DNA of 41,563 bases from a virus, in the IMG/VR virus record IMGVR_UViG_3300020214_000040, positions 1-41,563 of that record, one strand, 5' to 3'. The position numbers and the translations under genes were made by a program. Positions 13,625 to 21,110 of this stretch are shown here, piece by piece. Position 1 is the stretch's first letter. Each line of letters starts with the position of its first letter. Under the pieces are notes generated by a model. The model was not told the DNA's origin, did no database searches, and saw only the letters and a list, made by a program, of their open reading frames with translations.

Positions 13625-15336
13625 TTATTCGCCTCCGATTTTCCTTTGGAAAATCCCCGCTCAAATTTTCCCGTAGAACCATTATACATTGAAACAGTTC
13701 CAAATTCGGGCATTTCCTCATCTATTTCATAAAATTTATCCGGCTTTAAAAATTCAATTTCGATCTCGGTGTTTACCGAAATATTTTCTATGCAATTATA
13801 AACAGACCCAGCGATAGCGTCGGCCAAATCTTTTGACCCAGATGTTGGGTGATCTATTTTGTTATTTGAAAACAGACGTAATTTTAGAAGTTCTTCCTCA
13901 ACTAATAATTCATTCCAATACCCACGCAATCGACCATCATAAATAGCAGATGTTAGAGTATCATAATCTGTTTTTTTAACGCTATGAAAATCAGCGTTTA
14001 TGGACAATGATCGCAGGCTTTGTATCATTTCAATAGATTGCCACCTGTCAAATGTAACTTTAGCCACATCAAATTTTTTACATAAATCAATAATTAATTG
14101 TCGAATTGCAGAAAAATTAATTTCTTGATTCATACCGGCCTCCCAAGAATAAACAAGATCAACATTTACTACTGGAAGTTTTTCTGAACCATTTAGAGTC
14201 TTGACTTCTTTTAATCCGGGAGAATGGACTAATGCTAATGCAGCTCTGTCTCTTTTAAGAGCTAAGTCAACATGAATAAATCTAATATGCTGATCTGTGC
14301 TATTAAACCATTTTTTAAATGTACCATCTTCATTAGTTGGATCTTCACCATATGTAAAAGCTTTTCTAACTAAATCTGGATCTCTAAAGTATGCATCTTC
14401 CATATTTGGTGGATTACATTCAAATCTTGCTGCTGCCTCAACTGGATTTCTAATATATTCTGATTCTAATTGCTCTCTCGTAATCGTTGGATTCACTTCC
14501 CACGTAGCAGCTTTTATAAACCAAGTTTTTGGTTCTTGTTTTTCTCGAGCCCCATAATAACGTTGTTCAATAAAGTCACCTCTATATCTAGGGAATGACA
14601 AAAGAATTACTTTACCGACTTCTGGGAAGCGTGACATAACAGATAGCTTACTCATATTATAAATCGCTGAAGCAGAGCCTTTTGATCTAATTTCCCCTTT
14701 TAATTCCGCATCTGTTTTGAATGCAGCAATCTCATCCAATACCACAGTTAATACTTCATATCCTTCCCAACCTTCACTTTCAGAGTGACCTGAGAAACAT
14801 CTTACTGGTCTTGAAAAGAAAAATATTTCTGAAACTCTTGGCTCAAATCCTACTTCATTAAAGTATGGAGATTGTAACAAAAGATTTTTCAATGGCTCAA
14901 AAAAAACCCTTTGCGCTTGCTGTGCATTTACGGCAAGATTTAGAATATCGATATATACTCCGTGGGCTTTGCCAAAATAATTTAGAGGATCCCTTAAACA
15001 ATGGAGTAGGTATGATGTATAAGCGATTGAAATTCTTGAACAATGATCTTTTCCTGAACCCTTACCCAGCATGCAAATAACTTCATTAGCAGTATATTTT
15101 TCATAATACTCACGCCCTACTTTCTCCCCGTGTATAGATAGCAGTGTCTTTTCTTTAAATATTTGCGTACTGTGTTTTACAATTTCTTCCTGTATATCCG
15201 ATAAAGGTGGTAATCCTAAATATTTTTTATCCTGAACAAATATTTGAACTGGCACAGGCGTTTCAATAAGATCGTCTTGACGCAAAAGACGATCAAAATC
15301 ATTAAATTCTAAATTTAGCCCAACAAAATCCGACAT
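13606..15336 (-). CDS. terL: Terminase large subunit, 576 aa
   Basis: This is the DNA-packaging ATPase and nuclease. ATPase part: Walker A-like GKGSGKD (91-97), Walker B VLTVVLDE (195-202, catalytic Glu 202) and coupling segment ILLSFPR. Nuclease part (RNase H fold): HVDLALKRDRAAL (D357), VTFDRWQS (D430) and KDLADAIAG (D503, D506) supply the expected acidic metal ligands. Length is normal for TerL. The first G-x4-GK is shifted (LGKGSGKD), as in many phage terminases. The start at 15336 lacks an SD but lies 13 nt behind a TATAAT. It precedes a small coiled-coil gene and follows the putative small subunit. Confidence 0.95.
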   Translation of the reverse strand: MSDFVGLNLEFNDFDRLLRQDDLIETPVPVQIFVQDKKYLGLPPLSDIQEEIVKHSTQIFKEKTLLSIHGEKVGREYYEKYTANEVICMLGKGSGKDHCSRISIAYTSYLLHCLRDPLNYFGKAHGVYIDILNLAVNAQQAQRVFFEPLKNLLLQSPYFNEVGFEPRVSEIFFFSRPVRCFSGHSESEGWEGYEVLTVVLDEIAAFKTDAELKGEIRSKGSASAIYNMSKLSVMSRFPEVGKVILLSFPRYRGDFIEQRYYGAREKQEPKTWFIKAATWEVNPTITREQLESEYIRNPVEAAARFECNPPNMEDAYFRDPDLVRKAFTYGEDPTNEDGTFKKWFNSTDQHIRFIHVDLALKRDRAALALVHSPGLKEVKTLNGSEKLPVVNVDLVYSWEAGMNQEINFSAIRQLIIDLCKKFDVAKVTFDRWQSIEMIQSLRSLSINADFHSVKKTDYDTLTSAIYDGRLRGYWNELLVEEELLKLRLFSNNKIDHPTSGSKDLADAIAGSVYNCIENISVNTEIEIEFLKPDKFYEIDEEMPEFGTVSMYNGSTGKFERGFSKGKSEANKWLETL

Positions 15337-15349
15337 AATGTGCTAATCT

Positions 15350-15355
15350 ATTATA
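15350..15355 (-). promoter_or_regulatory. -10 box TATAAT of the terminase promoter
   Basis: Perfect TATAAT on the minus strand, 13 nt before the terL ATG. The expected start site would leave a leader of only about seven bases with no SD, so terL mRNA from this promoter would be nearly leaderless. Leaderless mRNAs are common in Actinobacteria. The -35 position falls in unremarkable sequence next to the inverted repeat at 15378-15403. Confidence 0.55.
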
Positions 15356-15377
15356 CACTATGAAAGCTTACCCGGAT

Positions 15378-15403
15378 GTAATGTTACCCCCGTGTAACAT
15401 TAC
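15378..15403. promoter_or_regulatory. Perfect 10-bp inverted repeat upstream of terL
   Basis: Arms GTAATGTTAC (15378-15387) and GTAACATTAC (15394-15403) are exact reverse complements separated by six bases (CCCCGT). There is no T-run, so it is not a terminator. It lies 22 bp upstream of the TATAAT, where an activator or repressor would sit. Each arm is itself nearly palindromic, which suits a dimeric regulator. Confidence 0.6.
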
Positions 15404-15488
15404 AAACTTGAAATCTTACGCGCACGCAAGTTTACAAATCAAAGAATAGGGCTATCTAAGTAAGCAATTTACACCTTTATGTGGGACA

Positions 15489-15526
15489 TTTTCCGTCTCT
15501 TTATGTAAACTTTTTTCCGTCTCTTT
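15489..15526. repeat. Direct repeat TTTTCCGTCTCTTT, two copies
   Basis: Identical 14-mers at 15489-15502 and 15513-15526, 24 nt apart start to start, in the terL leader region. The second overlaps the stop codon of the putative small-terminase gene. Position near the terminase genes makes them candidate packaging-recognition or regulatory sites, which is inference. Confidence 0.7.
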
Positions 15527-16100
15527 AGTCGGCCCCGCTGACATCCATAATCTCAAAGGCAATCTCCAACTCTCGGCGGACCTCCTCAGCAATTTGCGGA
15601 TGTTTAGCAATCACATCTCTCAAGATTTTAGATAGGATTTGATTTACATTTTCAGCCTTTTGCATTCTAGAAATGTATTGGGCATCAGCTTGATTACCAC
15701 CCATTAACTTATGCAGCTGGGCTTTTTTGGTTGCAATTTCCCCGGCTAACTTAATTGCTTGTATTCTTGCAGGAACCATGCCGTGATCTGTTGCAATATT
15801 TATTGTTTCCCACGCTTCTTTGCTCAGTTGATCAAATTCTTGCAAAGCCTTGATTGTATTGAATTGTATCTTTTCAAGAAAGTATGGGTCAATCTCTGCC
15901 TGTCTATTTAATATTTTTCTATATTCACCAATCATTTCTTTAGTGCGCTCAAGTGGCGCGTTCATTAAAGAACTAATTTCGTGAAAAGAATAACCTTTTA
16001 CATGAAGCAACCCGGCCTGCTCAATATCAGCCAGTTCATCAATAATAGTTTTTTCAGCAGGAACTATCTCTGCACCCACCACTGGTTCAACATCTGTCAT
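15525..16100 (-). CDS. Putative terminase small subunit, 191 aa
   Basis: Placed directly upstream of terL. An N-terminal helix-turn-helix-like segment (GYSFHEISSLMNAPLERTKE, residues 36-55) is followed by long helices (EFDQLSKEAWETINIATDHG, AIKLAGEIATKKAQLHKLMG), and a Q-rich hinge leads to a C-terminal helical domain. This layout, DNA-binding head plus helical oligomerisation region, is typical of phage small terminases that recognise the packaging site. No specific family motif is certain. Start 16100 has GAGGAA upstream and adjoins the previous TAA. Confidence 0.65.
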   Translation of the reverse strand: MTDVEPVVGAEIVPAEKTIIDELADIEQAGLLHVKGYSFHEISSLMNAPLERTKEMIGEYRKILNRQAEIDPYFLEKIQFNTIKALQEFDQLSKEAWETINIATDHGMVPARIQAIKLAGEIATKKAQLHKLMGGNQADAQYISRMQKAENVNQILSKILRDVIAKHPQIAEEVRRELEIAFEIMDVSGAD

Positions 16101-16868
16101 TTATTCCTCTTCTTTGGGGAATCTTAACTCCAACTTAACAGCCTTTGCTTCCCTATCTAGTCTATCATATTCATATCCATGCATCTTGATGTACTGCACT
16201 CTGTAATTAAACCAGCCCTCGACTCCCATCCAAAATTTTGAATCTGTTGTTTTTTCTAATTCAATCAACTCCTCGTCGGTCAAGAGGAAACTTAAGACCC
16301 CCAGTGGCATATAAACCACCATAGTATATCCCTGATCTTTATCGGAAGAATACTCCTTTAAAAAATCTTGAAAAGCCCTAATTATTTTTTTAACGCCATC
16401 GCCAGCAAAATAATCAATGTTCCCATTGGCATTTCTAATTCTGGGGCAATAGTCATCAACATGCGTTACTGTTCCGAATGTTCTACAAACCATCGGTCTG
16501 TAGCGATAAATCGTGCATCCACCCTTATAAAAAGCACAATGTCTTTTAGTTTCTCCACCCGGCTCCCAGTCGGCATCGTACATTGCTTCCTTAAGACTAT
16601 TGACTACTCCTTCCATCCAATCATCAGCAACTTGCTGGCCCTTATCTTCATATGTTAAGTAATATTGTTGACGCAGGCTAAATGCAATATTTGCACACTC
16701 TGCCATGTGAATGGTTAGTCCAATTCGGCAGCAATTTCCGGAACCTAAGCATTTATATTGAGTTGCATTTTGTTTTGCCTCAATCACTCTAATTTGATTA
16801 TAAATCATGTCTAGAGTTGCAAAACTTGTAATATCTTTTACGCTAACGCTTCTTCTCATTGATTTCAT
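16101..16868 (-). CDS. YkgJ-like cysteine-cluster protein, 255 aa
   Basis: CLGSGNCCRIG (C40, C46, C47) and CAFYKGGCTIYRYRPMVC (C111, C118, C128) reproduce the zinc or iron-sulfur binding pattern of the YkgJ/UPF0153 family, including the typical YxxRPxxCRxF. The biochemical role of that family is unsettled and annotations as Fe-S oxidoreductase are tentative. The C-terminal half is helical and acidic. Its place between an HTH gene and the small terminase suggests it is expressed with packaging genes. The ATGA junction overlaps the upstream gene, and a second ATG three codons later is equally possible. Confidence 0.8.
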   Translation of the reverse strand: MKSMRRSVSVKDITSFATLDMIYNQIRVIEAKQNATQYKCLGSGNCCRIGLTIHMAECANIAFSLRQQYYLTYEDKGQQVADDWMEGVVNSLKEAMYDADWEPGGETKRHCAFYKGGCTIYRYRPMVCRTFGTVTHVDDYCPRIRNANGNIDYFAGDGVKKIIRAFQDFLKEYSSDKDQGYTMVVYMPLGVLSFLLTDEELIELEKTTDSKFWMGVEGWFNYRVQYIKMHGYEYDRLDREAKAVKLELRFPKEEE

Positions 16869-17164
16869 CGTCCCTTAATTTCCTTTCTTCTTTGCCTTAC
16901 TCTTTTTTGAATCTCCCTTTTGCGCTCATTAGCAGCCCTCTGAGCGGCGGATTGGGGTCTTCTCATGCTCGTTGCAGACAAATTTCTGCCCTTGCCTCTA
17001 AATTTAAGAAGATCGTATTTCTTTACCCAGTTATAAATTGCCTGCGGGGTAACTTCAATACTATAAGTATTTTTAAGATGCGCACAAATATCTGTCAAAT
17101 TCATCCTTCTTTTGACATACATTTCATATAAAAAAGCTTTATCCTTGTAAGGTTCACTTTGCAT
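16865..17164 (-). CDS. Helix-turn-helix DNA-binding protein with basic tail, 99 aa
   Basis: Residues 21-50 form a probable HTH (MNLTDICAHLKN, then VTPQAIYNWVKKY), similar to the Hin/terminase-type HTH where the final W-V-K helix contacts DNA. The last 40 residues are extremely basic (RRPQSAAQRAANERKREIQK and onward), likely non-specific DNA contact. Start 17164 is fixed by GGAGG six bases upstream and an 11-nt overlap, so the frame to 17215 is rejected. It may be a regulator or an alternative small terminase component, because the terminase genes are just downstream. Confidence 0.7.
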   Translation of the reverse strand: MQSEPYKDKAFLYEMYVKRRMNLTDICAHLKNTYSIEVTPQAIYNWVKKYDLLKFRGKGRNLSATSMRRPQSAAQRAANERKREIQKRVRQRRKEIKGR

Positions 17165-17750
17165 TTGATTCCTCCAAAACCTTTTTACAGTACCAAAGAC
17201 CAATTCCTGCTGCATCTATGATATCATCATCCTTAAGATATTCCGGCATATCGGTGAAGTAATTTTTTACAATTTCCTGCACCCGGCGCTTCCTTTCTTT
17301 TTTTAATTTTATTGCAAGAGAACCCTTTTGTCCGTCATTGGCAATAATTTCCTGCTCCTTCTTGTTTAAATTTTTATATCCAATGCCAGATTTCCAAACT
17401 AATGGATTAACATCTGTAATTTGGCAACCAAAGTTATTTAGCACACCCCAGGAGTATCCTATAATGTAAGAAATTATTCTACTTGTTTCAAAATTTTGCA
17501 CATAAATTGATTGCTCAATTATGCCAATTCTTGGTTTATATTTTTTATAAATATCTTTAAGCTCTTTATCAATAACAGTAAACTTTGCTGACGCACCCCT
17601 GCACTCTTTATAATTAATTTTACCGCAATCAAAAATAGATATCTTGGATGATTTTATATCATAAATGACCCAAGCTAAAGAATGAGAGGCGGGATCAATT
17701 GCTATAATCCTAGAATTCTTAACTGATGCCACAAGATTCCCAATTGTCAT
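17154..17750 (-). CDS. ruvC: RuvC-like Holliday junction resolvase, 198 aa
   Basis: RNase H-fold resolvase signatures in order: IIAIDPASHSLAWVIYD (D19), IGIIEQSIYVQN (E79) and YLKDDDIIDAAGIGLW (D174-176, D179), giving the four acidic residues that bind the catalytic metals. A basic linker lies before the last motif. Phage RuvC homologues resolve branched DNA before packaging, which fits the neighbouring recombination and terminase genes. Start ATG 17750 lies two bases after the preceding stop. The frame extends a further 13 codons upstream into the neighbour and is not used. Confidence 0.85.
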   Translation of the reverse strand: MTIGNLVASVKNSRIIAIDPASHSLAWVIYDIKSSKISIFDCGKINYKECRGASAKFTVIDKELKDIYKKYKPRIGIIEQSIYVQNFETSRIISYIIGYSWGVLNNFGCQITDVNPLVWKSGIGYKNLNKKEQEIIANDGQKGSLAIKLKKERKRRVQEIVKNYFTDMPEYLKDDDIIDAAGIGLWYCKKVLEESNAK

Positions 17751-17752
17751 AT

Positions 17753-18058
17753 TTACTGACCGCGAGCCTGTTTCTCCGACCATCCCCACGACATGAGGCG
17801 TTTGACATATCTTTCCCTTTTACAGCTTTCACAAATTTTTTCTTTATTGTAACGAGAAAGAATCGTTCCACAATTTGGCGTTTTGCAGACTCGTTTTTTA
17901 TTTTTGTTATCCTTCTTTTCATAATAACTTGCAAGAAGATTTTTATTTGTAACAACCCTTCTACACTCTGGGGAGCAGTAGACAGCGTTGTATACTCTTG
18001 CTATGAAAATCTTCTTGCATTCGGGGTTAGAACACTTCTTCTTTTCCTTCTTGTACAT
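17753..18058 (-). CDS. Double zinc-finger protein, 101 aa
   Basis: Two cysteine quartets: CSNPEC and CSPEC (C9, C14, C27, C31), then CKTPNC and CESC (C57, C62, C75, C78), each typical of a treble-clef or zinc-ribbon finger. The rest is highly basic, so nucleic-acid binding is likely. It lies between a Cas4-like nuclease and RuvC and could be an accessory factor in recombination. The start is uncertain: 18058 has GGAG very close, and 18088 gives ten more residues without a ribosome site. The overlap with the upstream gene is 32 nt for the chosen start. Confidence 0.7.
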   Translation of the reverse strand: MYKKEKKKCSNPECKKIFIARVYNAVYCSPECRRVVTNKNLLASYYEKKDNKNKKRVCKTPNCGTILSRYNKEKICESCKRERYVKRLMSWGWSEKQARGQ

Positions 18059-18770
18059 TCTCCGACCAACATAAAGCAGCCAAATCACAAGAACTACAAT
18101 TTGCCGACGTTCTCTTGTATGGTCGCTCAGGCATCTGATTATTCAGATAATTGTTATAAATTTCTGTATATTTTTTGAATAATTTTGTGATAAATTTTTC
18201 GTCTTTTTCAATGTAAATTGATAAAATCTCTTGATTATTTTTGTTTTCATAAATCACATACCCTGAATCGAGATCTAAACATTTCATGTAAATTTGAGCC
18301 TGTCTATAATGCTCGTCTTTTGGTTTGTTATAAAGTTTTCTATAGTGGAAGCCTTCGGAACTAATTGACTTCAATTCAATGAGCTTCCGACCACCCCATT
18401 CTATAATACCATCTGCTGTGCCTTCAATTGGCGGAGAATCGTATTTTACAGGTATTTCTTCTTCTAGTAAAATTCCCATATCTTTAAAATAACTGTAAAG
18501 TCTGTTGTGAACCCCGTGTCCATTATCAAAAATTCTATATGTCTGAGGACTGAACGACGACTTCATTTGAACCCCAGAAAACAAATAATACCAATATCTA
18601 GTGCATTGGTTTGTGTAACTTGGATGAAAGCCACTAATTTGTTTAAATACAGATGTATTTCTTTTTTCTAAATGCTCATCTATGCCCTCAACAAGCGTTT
18701 TTCTAATCTCTACAGCAACTTCCTGTACGACATCTTCTTTTTTTTCACGTAATTTCTTTAATGATTTCAT
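18027..18770 (-). CDS. Cas4/AddB-like PD-(D/E)XK exonuclease with probable 4Fe-4S cluster, 247 aa
   Basis: The catalytic core IEGTADGII (D120) followed by KLIELKSIS (E132, K134) and the QAQIYMKC motif (157-164) match RecB-family nucleases. One cysteine near the N-terminus (C56, in NQCTRYWYYLF) and three at the C-terminus (C225, C228, C234, in CSSCDLAALCW) have the spacing of the iron-sulfur staple of Cas4 and AddB. Likely a 5'-3' or 3'-5' exonuclease that processes DNA ends for the RecA-like recombinase nearby. No CRISPR array or cas1/cas2 is present, so a CRISPR role is not implied. TAATG junction with the upstream gene. Confidence 0.85.
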   Translation of the reverse strand: MKSLKKLREKKEDVVQEVAVEIRKTLVEGIDEHLEKRNTSVFKQISGFHPSYTNQCTRYWYYLFSGVQMKSSFSPQTYRIFDNGHGVHNRLYSYFKDMGILLEEEIPVKYDSPPIEGTADGIIEWGGRKLIELKSISSEGFHYRKLYNKPKDEHYRQAQIYMKCLDLDSGYVIYENKNNQEILSIYIEKDEKFITKLFKKYTEIYNNYLNNQMPERPYKRTSANCSSCDLAALCWSENVQEGKEEVF

Positions 18771-19090
18771 TAATTATTTGCTCCTTTTGCTGCTAGTTTT
18801 AGTGCATTTATATTTTCTGTTAATGCTTCATACATGGTTTTCCATATATCATTTACAAATTTGTCTTGCTCAGACATCATTGTAGATTTTCTCTTATACA
18901 TTTGAGATTTTACAATCATTAGTGTTCTATATCCAGCAAGAACATTGGCATATTTAATTGCCTGAAATCCAACATATCGATCTGGATTTTCAATAATATC
19001 CTCAACTATTCTTAGGCATTCTAAGAATTCTTCAGCCTTATCACCCATGTGATTAGCCAAAATTTCTCTATTAATTATCATATCTGGCAT
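18770..19090 (-). CDS. Hypothetical protein, 106 aa
   Basis: Unrecognised all-helical protein (KAEEFLECLRIVEDIIENPD, VGFQAIKYANVLAGYRTLMI). It ends exactly where the Cas4-like gene begins (TAATG), so the two are probably made together, and a partner role for that nuclease is plausible but unproven. AAGAGA lies upstream of the ATG. A second Met at residue 4 is an alternative start. Confidence 0.7.
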   Translation of the reverse strand: MPDMIINREILANHMGDKAEEFLECLRIVEDIIENPDRYVGFQAIKYANVLAGYRTLMIVKSQMYKRKSTMMSEQDKFVNDIWKTMYEALTENINALKLAAKGANN

Positions 19091-19092
19091 AT

Positions 19093-19230
19093 TTATCTCT
19101 TTCTATAAAACTGAAGCCCGACAAGCCAATTCGCAATGTACACACCAAAGTATACACCATCATCCCAATTGAAAGTGATGCCAAGCGCAACCCATCCATA
19201 TAATCTGTCACAAATAAATTTAAATCGCAT
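19093..19230 (-). CDS. Small tryptophan-rich protein, 45 aa
   Basis: ATG 19230 has AGGAG nine bases upstream, overlaps the methyltransferase stop by 11 nt, and its own TAA lies two bases before the next ATG. The product begins MRFKFICDRLYGWVALGITF and ends GLQFYRKR. It is aromatic with basic ends, possibly membrane-surface associated. A longer frame through 19071-19283 exists in a different register but lacks a ribosome site. The function is unknown. Confidence 0.65.
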   Translation of the reverse strand: MRFKFICDRLYGWVALGITFNWDDGVYFGVYIANWLVGLQFYRKR

Positions 19231-20818
19231 AAATTTTTTCTCCTATCCATTTTGCTACAGGTGTGGCTACCGCATTGCCACACATTTTATATCTATTTGT
19301 ATCTGCTATTTTTTTACCACTTGCTGCAAACTCAGTATGCCCATCTGGAAAACCCATCAGTCTTTCACACTCAATCGGAGTCAATCTTCTCAAAATAAGA
19401 TCTGACGTCATTACGCCATGCTGAGATATTGTATCTAATGTATAAGATGGATCATTTTCATCACCAAATCCTTTGCCTTGTGGGCCGGCTGTATCCGATC
19501 TTCCAATAATTGTGCCTTGAATTGGAATTGCAATATGGTCTGCAGAATCAATACCGATCCTAAGCGTTCTATAAATATTCTCAGAAACGGCATTATTATA
19601 TCCATCGTAAGCCAATACAGGTTGTTCTATACCCACCAATGGTACTTGACCTCCACCAGTTCCCATTCTATGTTTAAGAGTAGGAGCAATTTGATCGTCA
19701 TAAATACGAATATCATTTGTTCTTGTACCATCAAGAATAATTGGTGGCACAGCAACAGCGATTCCATTTTGCCCATACAGCGTTTGAGAAACATTTTCAG
19801 AAGAAATGGGGTCTTGTTTTGAATGAAAAGAAATTGGCTCTACTGCAATATGTGGAAAATTATCACCATTGTGATGCTCCGCTCTGAGAGTAGGCACTAC
19901 ATCTTCAGATACCCCACCGCCTTGACGAATCATAACTCCTGGCTGAAAAACGAGCACGGTTGCTCGACTTTCCCCACCATTATCAAATGCATTAAGCGTT
20001 GGAGATACACCACCCTCAGACCATGTTTCAAAATCTTCTGTGTTTTGTGCGCGTCTAACTTTTACAAAAGGCTCTGCAACAACATTTCGCTCCGGTCTTT
20101 TATAATCAGTAGCATTAAGGGTTACTCCGCCTTCTGCCCATCTTGCGTGTCCTGATTGACCATAGAGGACAGGGCTATTAGCGCTTTCTTTAGTTTCTCT
20201 GGCAACTCGTTTCCTTTTTTTCCTGCCCTGTTTAATATTCCCCTTGCTGTCTTTGGGGACAGGTAATATTTCTTGTCCACATCTTGCAGCGGTTCTAGAA
20301 TCGTAACAAGCAAGCACAAAGACTCTTCTTCTGCGCTGGGCGACTCCGAACCATTGTGCATCCAAGATGTGCCATTCAAGGACCAATGCCCCGATGTTTG
20401 CCATTTCATCAAGGACTTTCCCGAAGTCTCTCCCATTATTACTTGTGAGGGCTCCTGGGACATTTTCCCAGACTGACCACTTTGGAAATTGATTTCCAGT
20501 TGCATTTCTCATCTCCTTTATTATCCTAATTGCTTCATGAAATAAACTTGATCTTTCACCTTCAAGACCTCCACCCTTACCGGCAACCGATAAGTCCTGA
20601 CAGGGGGAGCCAAAAACAATGCAATCTACCGGGGCTATCTTTCCCCCATCAACATCTTTTACATCTAAATATTTTGGAACACTAGGCCAGTGCCTTTGCA
20701 AAACTGATTGGCAGTGTTTTTCCCACTCCACTTGCCATTGGCAATCCCAACCAGCCTGCTCCATACCCAAATCAAATCCACCAATGCCAGCAAATAGTGA
20801 ACCAAATGTTTTATTCAT
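19220..20818 (-). CDS. dcm: DNA (cytosine-5) methyltransferase with repetitive target-recognition region, 532 aa
   Basis: Canonical m5C motifs in order: I FAGIGG (9-14), IV GSPCQDLS with nucleophile C73, VI ENV (118-120), VIII QRRRRVF (161-167), then a variable region, then IX RLTPIECERLMGFP and X CGNAVATPVAKWIG near the C-terminus. All key residues are intact. The variable region (about 205-480) is unusually long and holds about seven units with a TL core (TLNA, PTLRAEHHNG, QTLYG, PTLKHR, RTLRI, YTLDT), as in multispecific phage methyltransferases. It probably protects phage DNA from host restriction. No partner restriction enzyme is seen. The start overlaps the previous gene by 8 nt. Confidence 0.93.
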   Translation of the reverse strand: MNKTFGSLFAGIGGFDLGMEQAGWDCQWQVEWEKHCQSVLQRHWPSVPKYLDVKDVDGGKIAPVDCIVFGSPCQDLSVAGKGGGLEGERSSLFHEAIRIIKEMRNATGNQFPKWSVWENVPGALTSNNGRDFGKVLDEMANIGALVLEWHILDAQWFGVAQRRRRVFVLACYDSRTAARCGQEILPVPKDSKGNIKQGRKKRKRVARETKESANSPVLYGQSGHARWAEGGVTLNATDYKRPERNVVAEPFVKVRRAQNTEDFETWSEGGVSPTLNAFDNGGESRATVLVFQPGVMIRQGGGVSEDVVPTLRAEHHNGDNFPHIAVEPISFHSKQDPISSENVSQTLYGQNGIAVAVPPIILDGTRTNDIRIYDDQIAPTLKHRMGTGGGQVPLVGIEQPVLAYDGYNNAVSENIYRTLRIGIDSADHIAIPIQGTIIGRSDTAGPQGKGFGDENDPSYTLDTISQHGVMTSDLILRRLTPIECERLMGFPDGHTEFAASGKKIADTNRYKMCGNAVATPVAKWIGEKIYAI

Positions 20819-21110
20819 AATCTGATCCTTTTATAAGCTCTCTGAACACATCCCACTCCACTATAGCAACTTTGGTCTCGGAATGTTCGCCAAATACAAC
20901 AGAAATGCAGGGATAACGATAGTTTGAATTCCAAGAATTTTTACGGTGCTCAAGCCAATTTTCAAGAGTAAGCGTAAATGTTTTTTTATTGTGTTTGTAG
21001 TCAACAAGAAATTTATTCAAGGTTGCATCTCCCTTTTTAACACCACGCCCTGAATTCTTAACACCATCCGCCTTGTCTTTCTTTATTTCTTCCCTCTCTG
21101 TTCTTTTCAA
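20811..21110 (-). CDS. Putative PD-(D/E)XK-type nuclease or resolvase, 99 aa, TTG start
   Basis: After a basic tail, GRGVKKGDATLNKFLVDYKH (G27-D28, D37, K39) resembles the core of small phage Holliday-junction-resolvase-like nucleases: GD, then a strand ending D-x-K. KTFTLTLENWLEHRK and RYPCISVVFGE follow in the usual order. The match is by motif only. TTG 21110 is the only available initiator, forming a TTGA junction with the recA-like stop, with AAGG upstream. It sits between recombinase and methyltransferase genes, which suits a DNA-processing role. Confidence 0.5.
   Translation of the reverse strand: MKRTEREEIKKDKADGVKNSGRGVKKGDATLNKFLVDYKHNKKTFTLTLENWLEHRKNSWNSNYRYPCISVVFGEHSETKVAIVEWDVFRELIKGSDYE

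Noticed and set aside
18027-18770. Cas4-like gene as a sign of a phage CRISPR system
   Set aside because: There is no repeat-spacer array and no cas1, cas2 or effector gene in the window.
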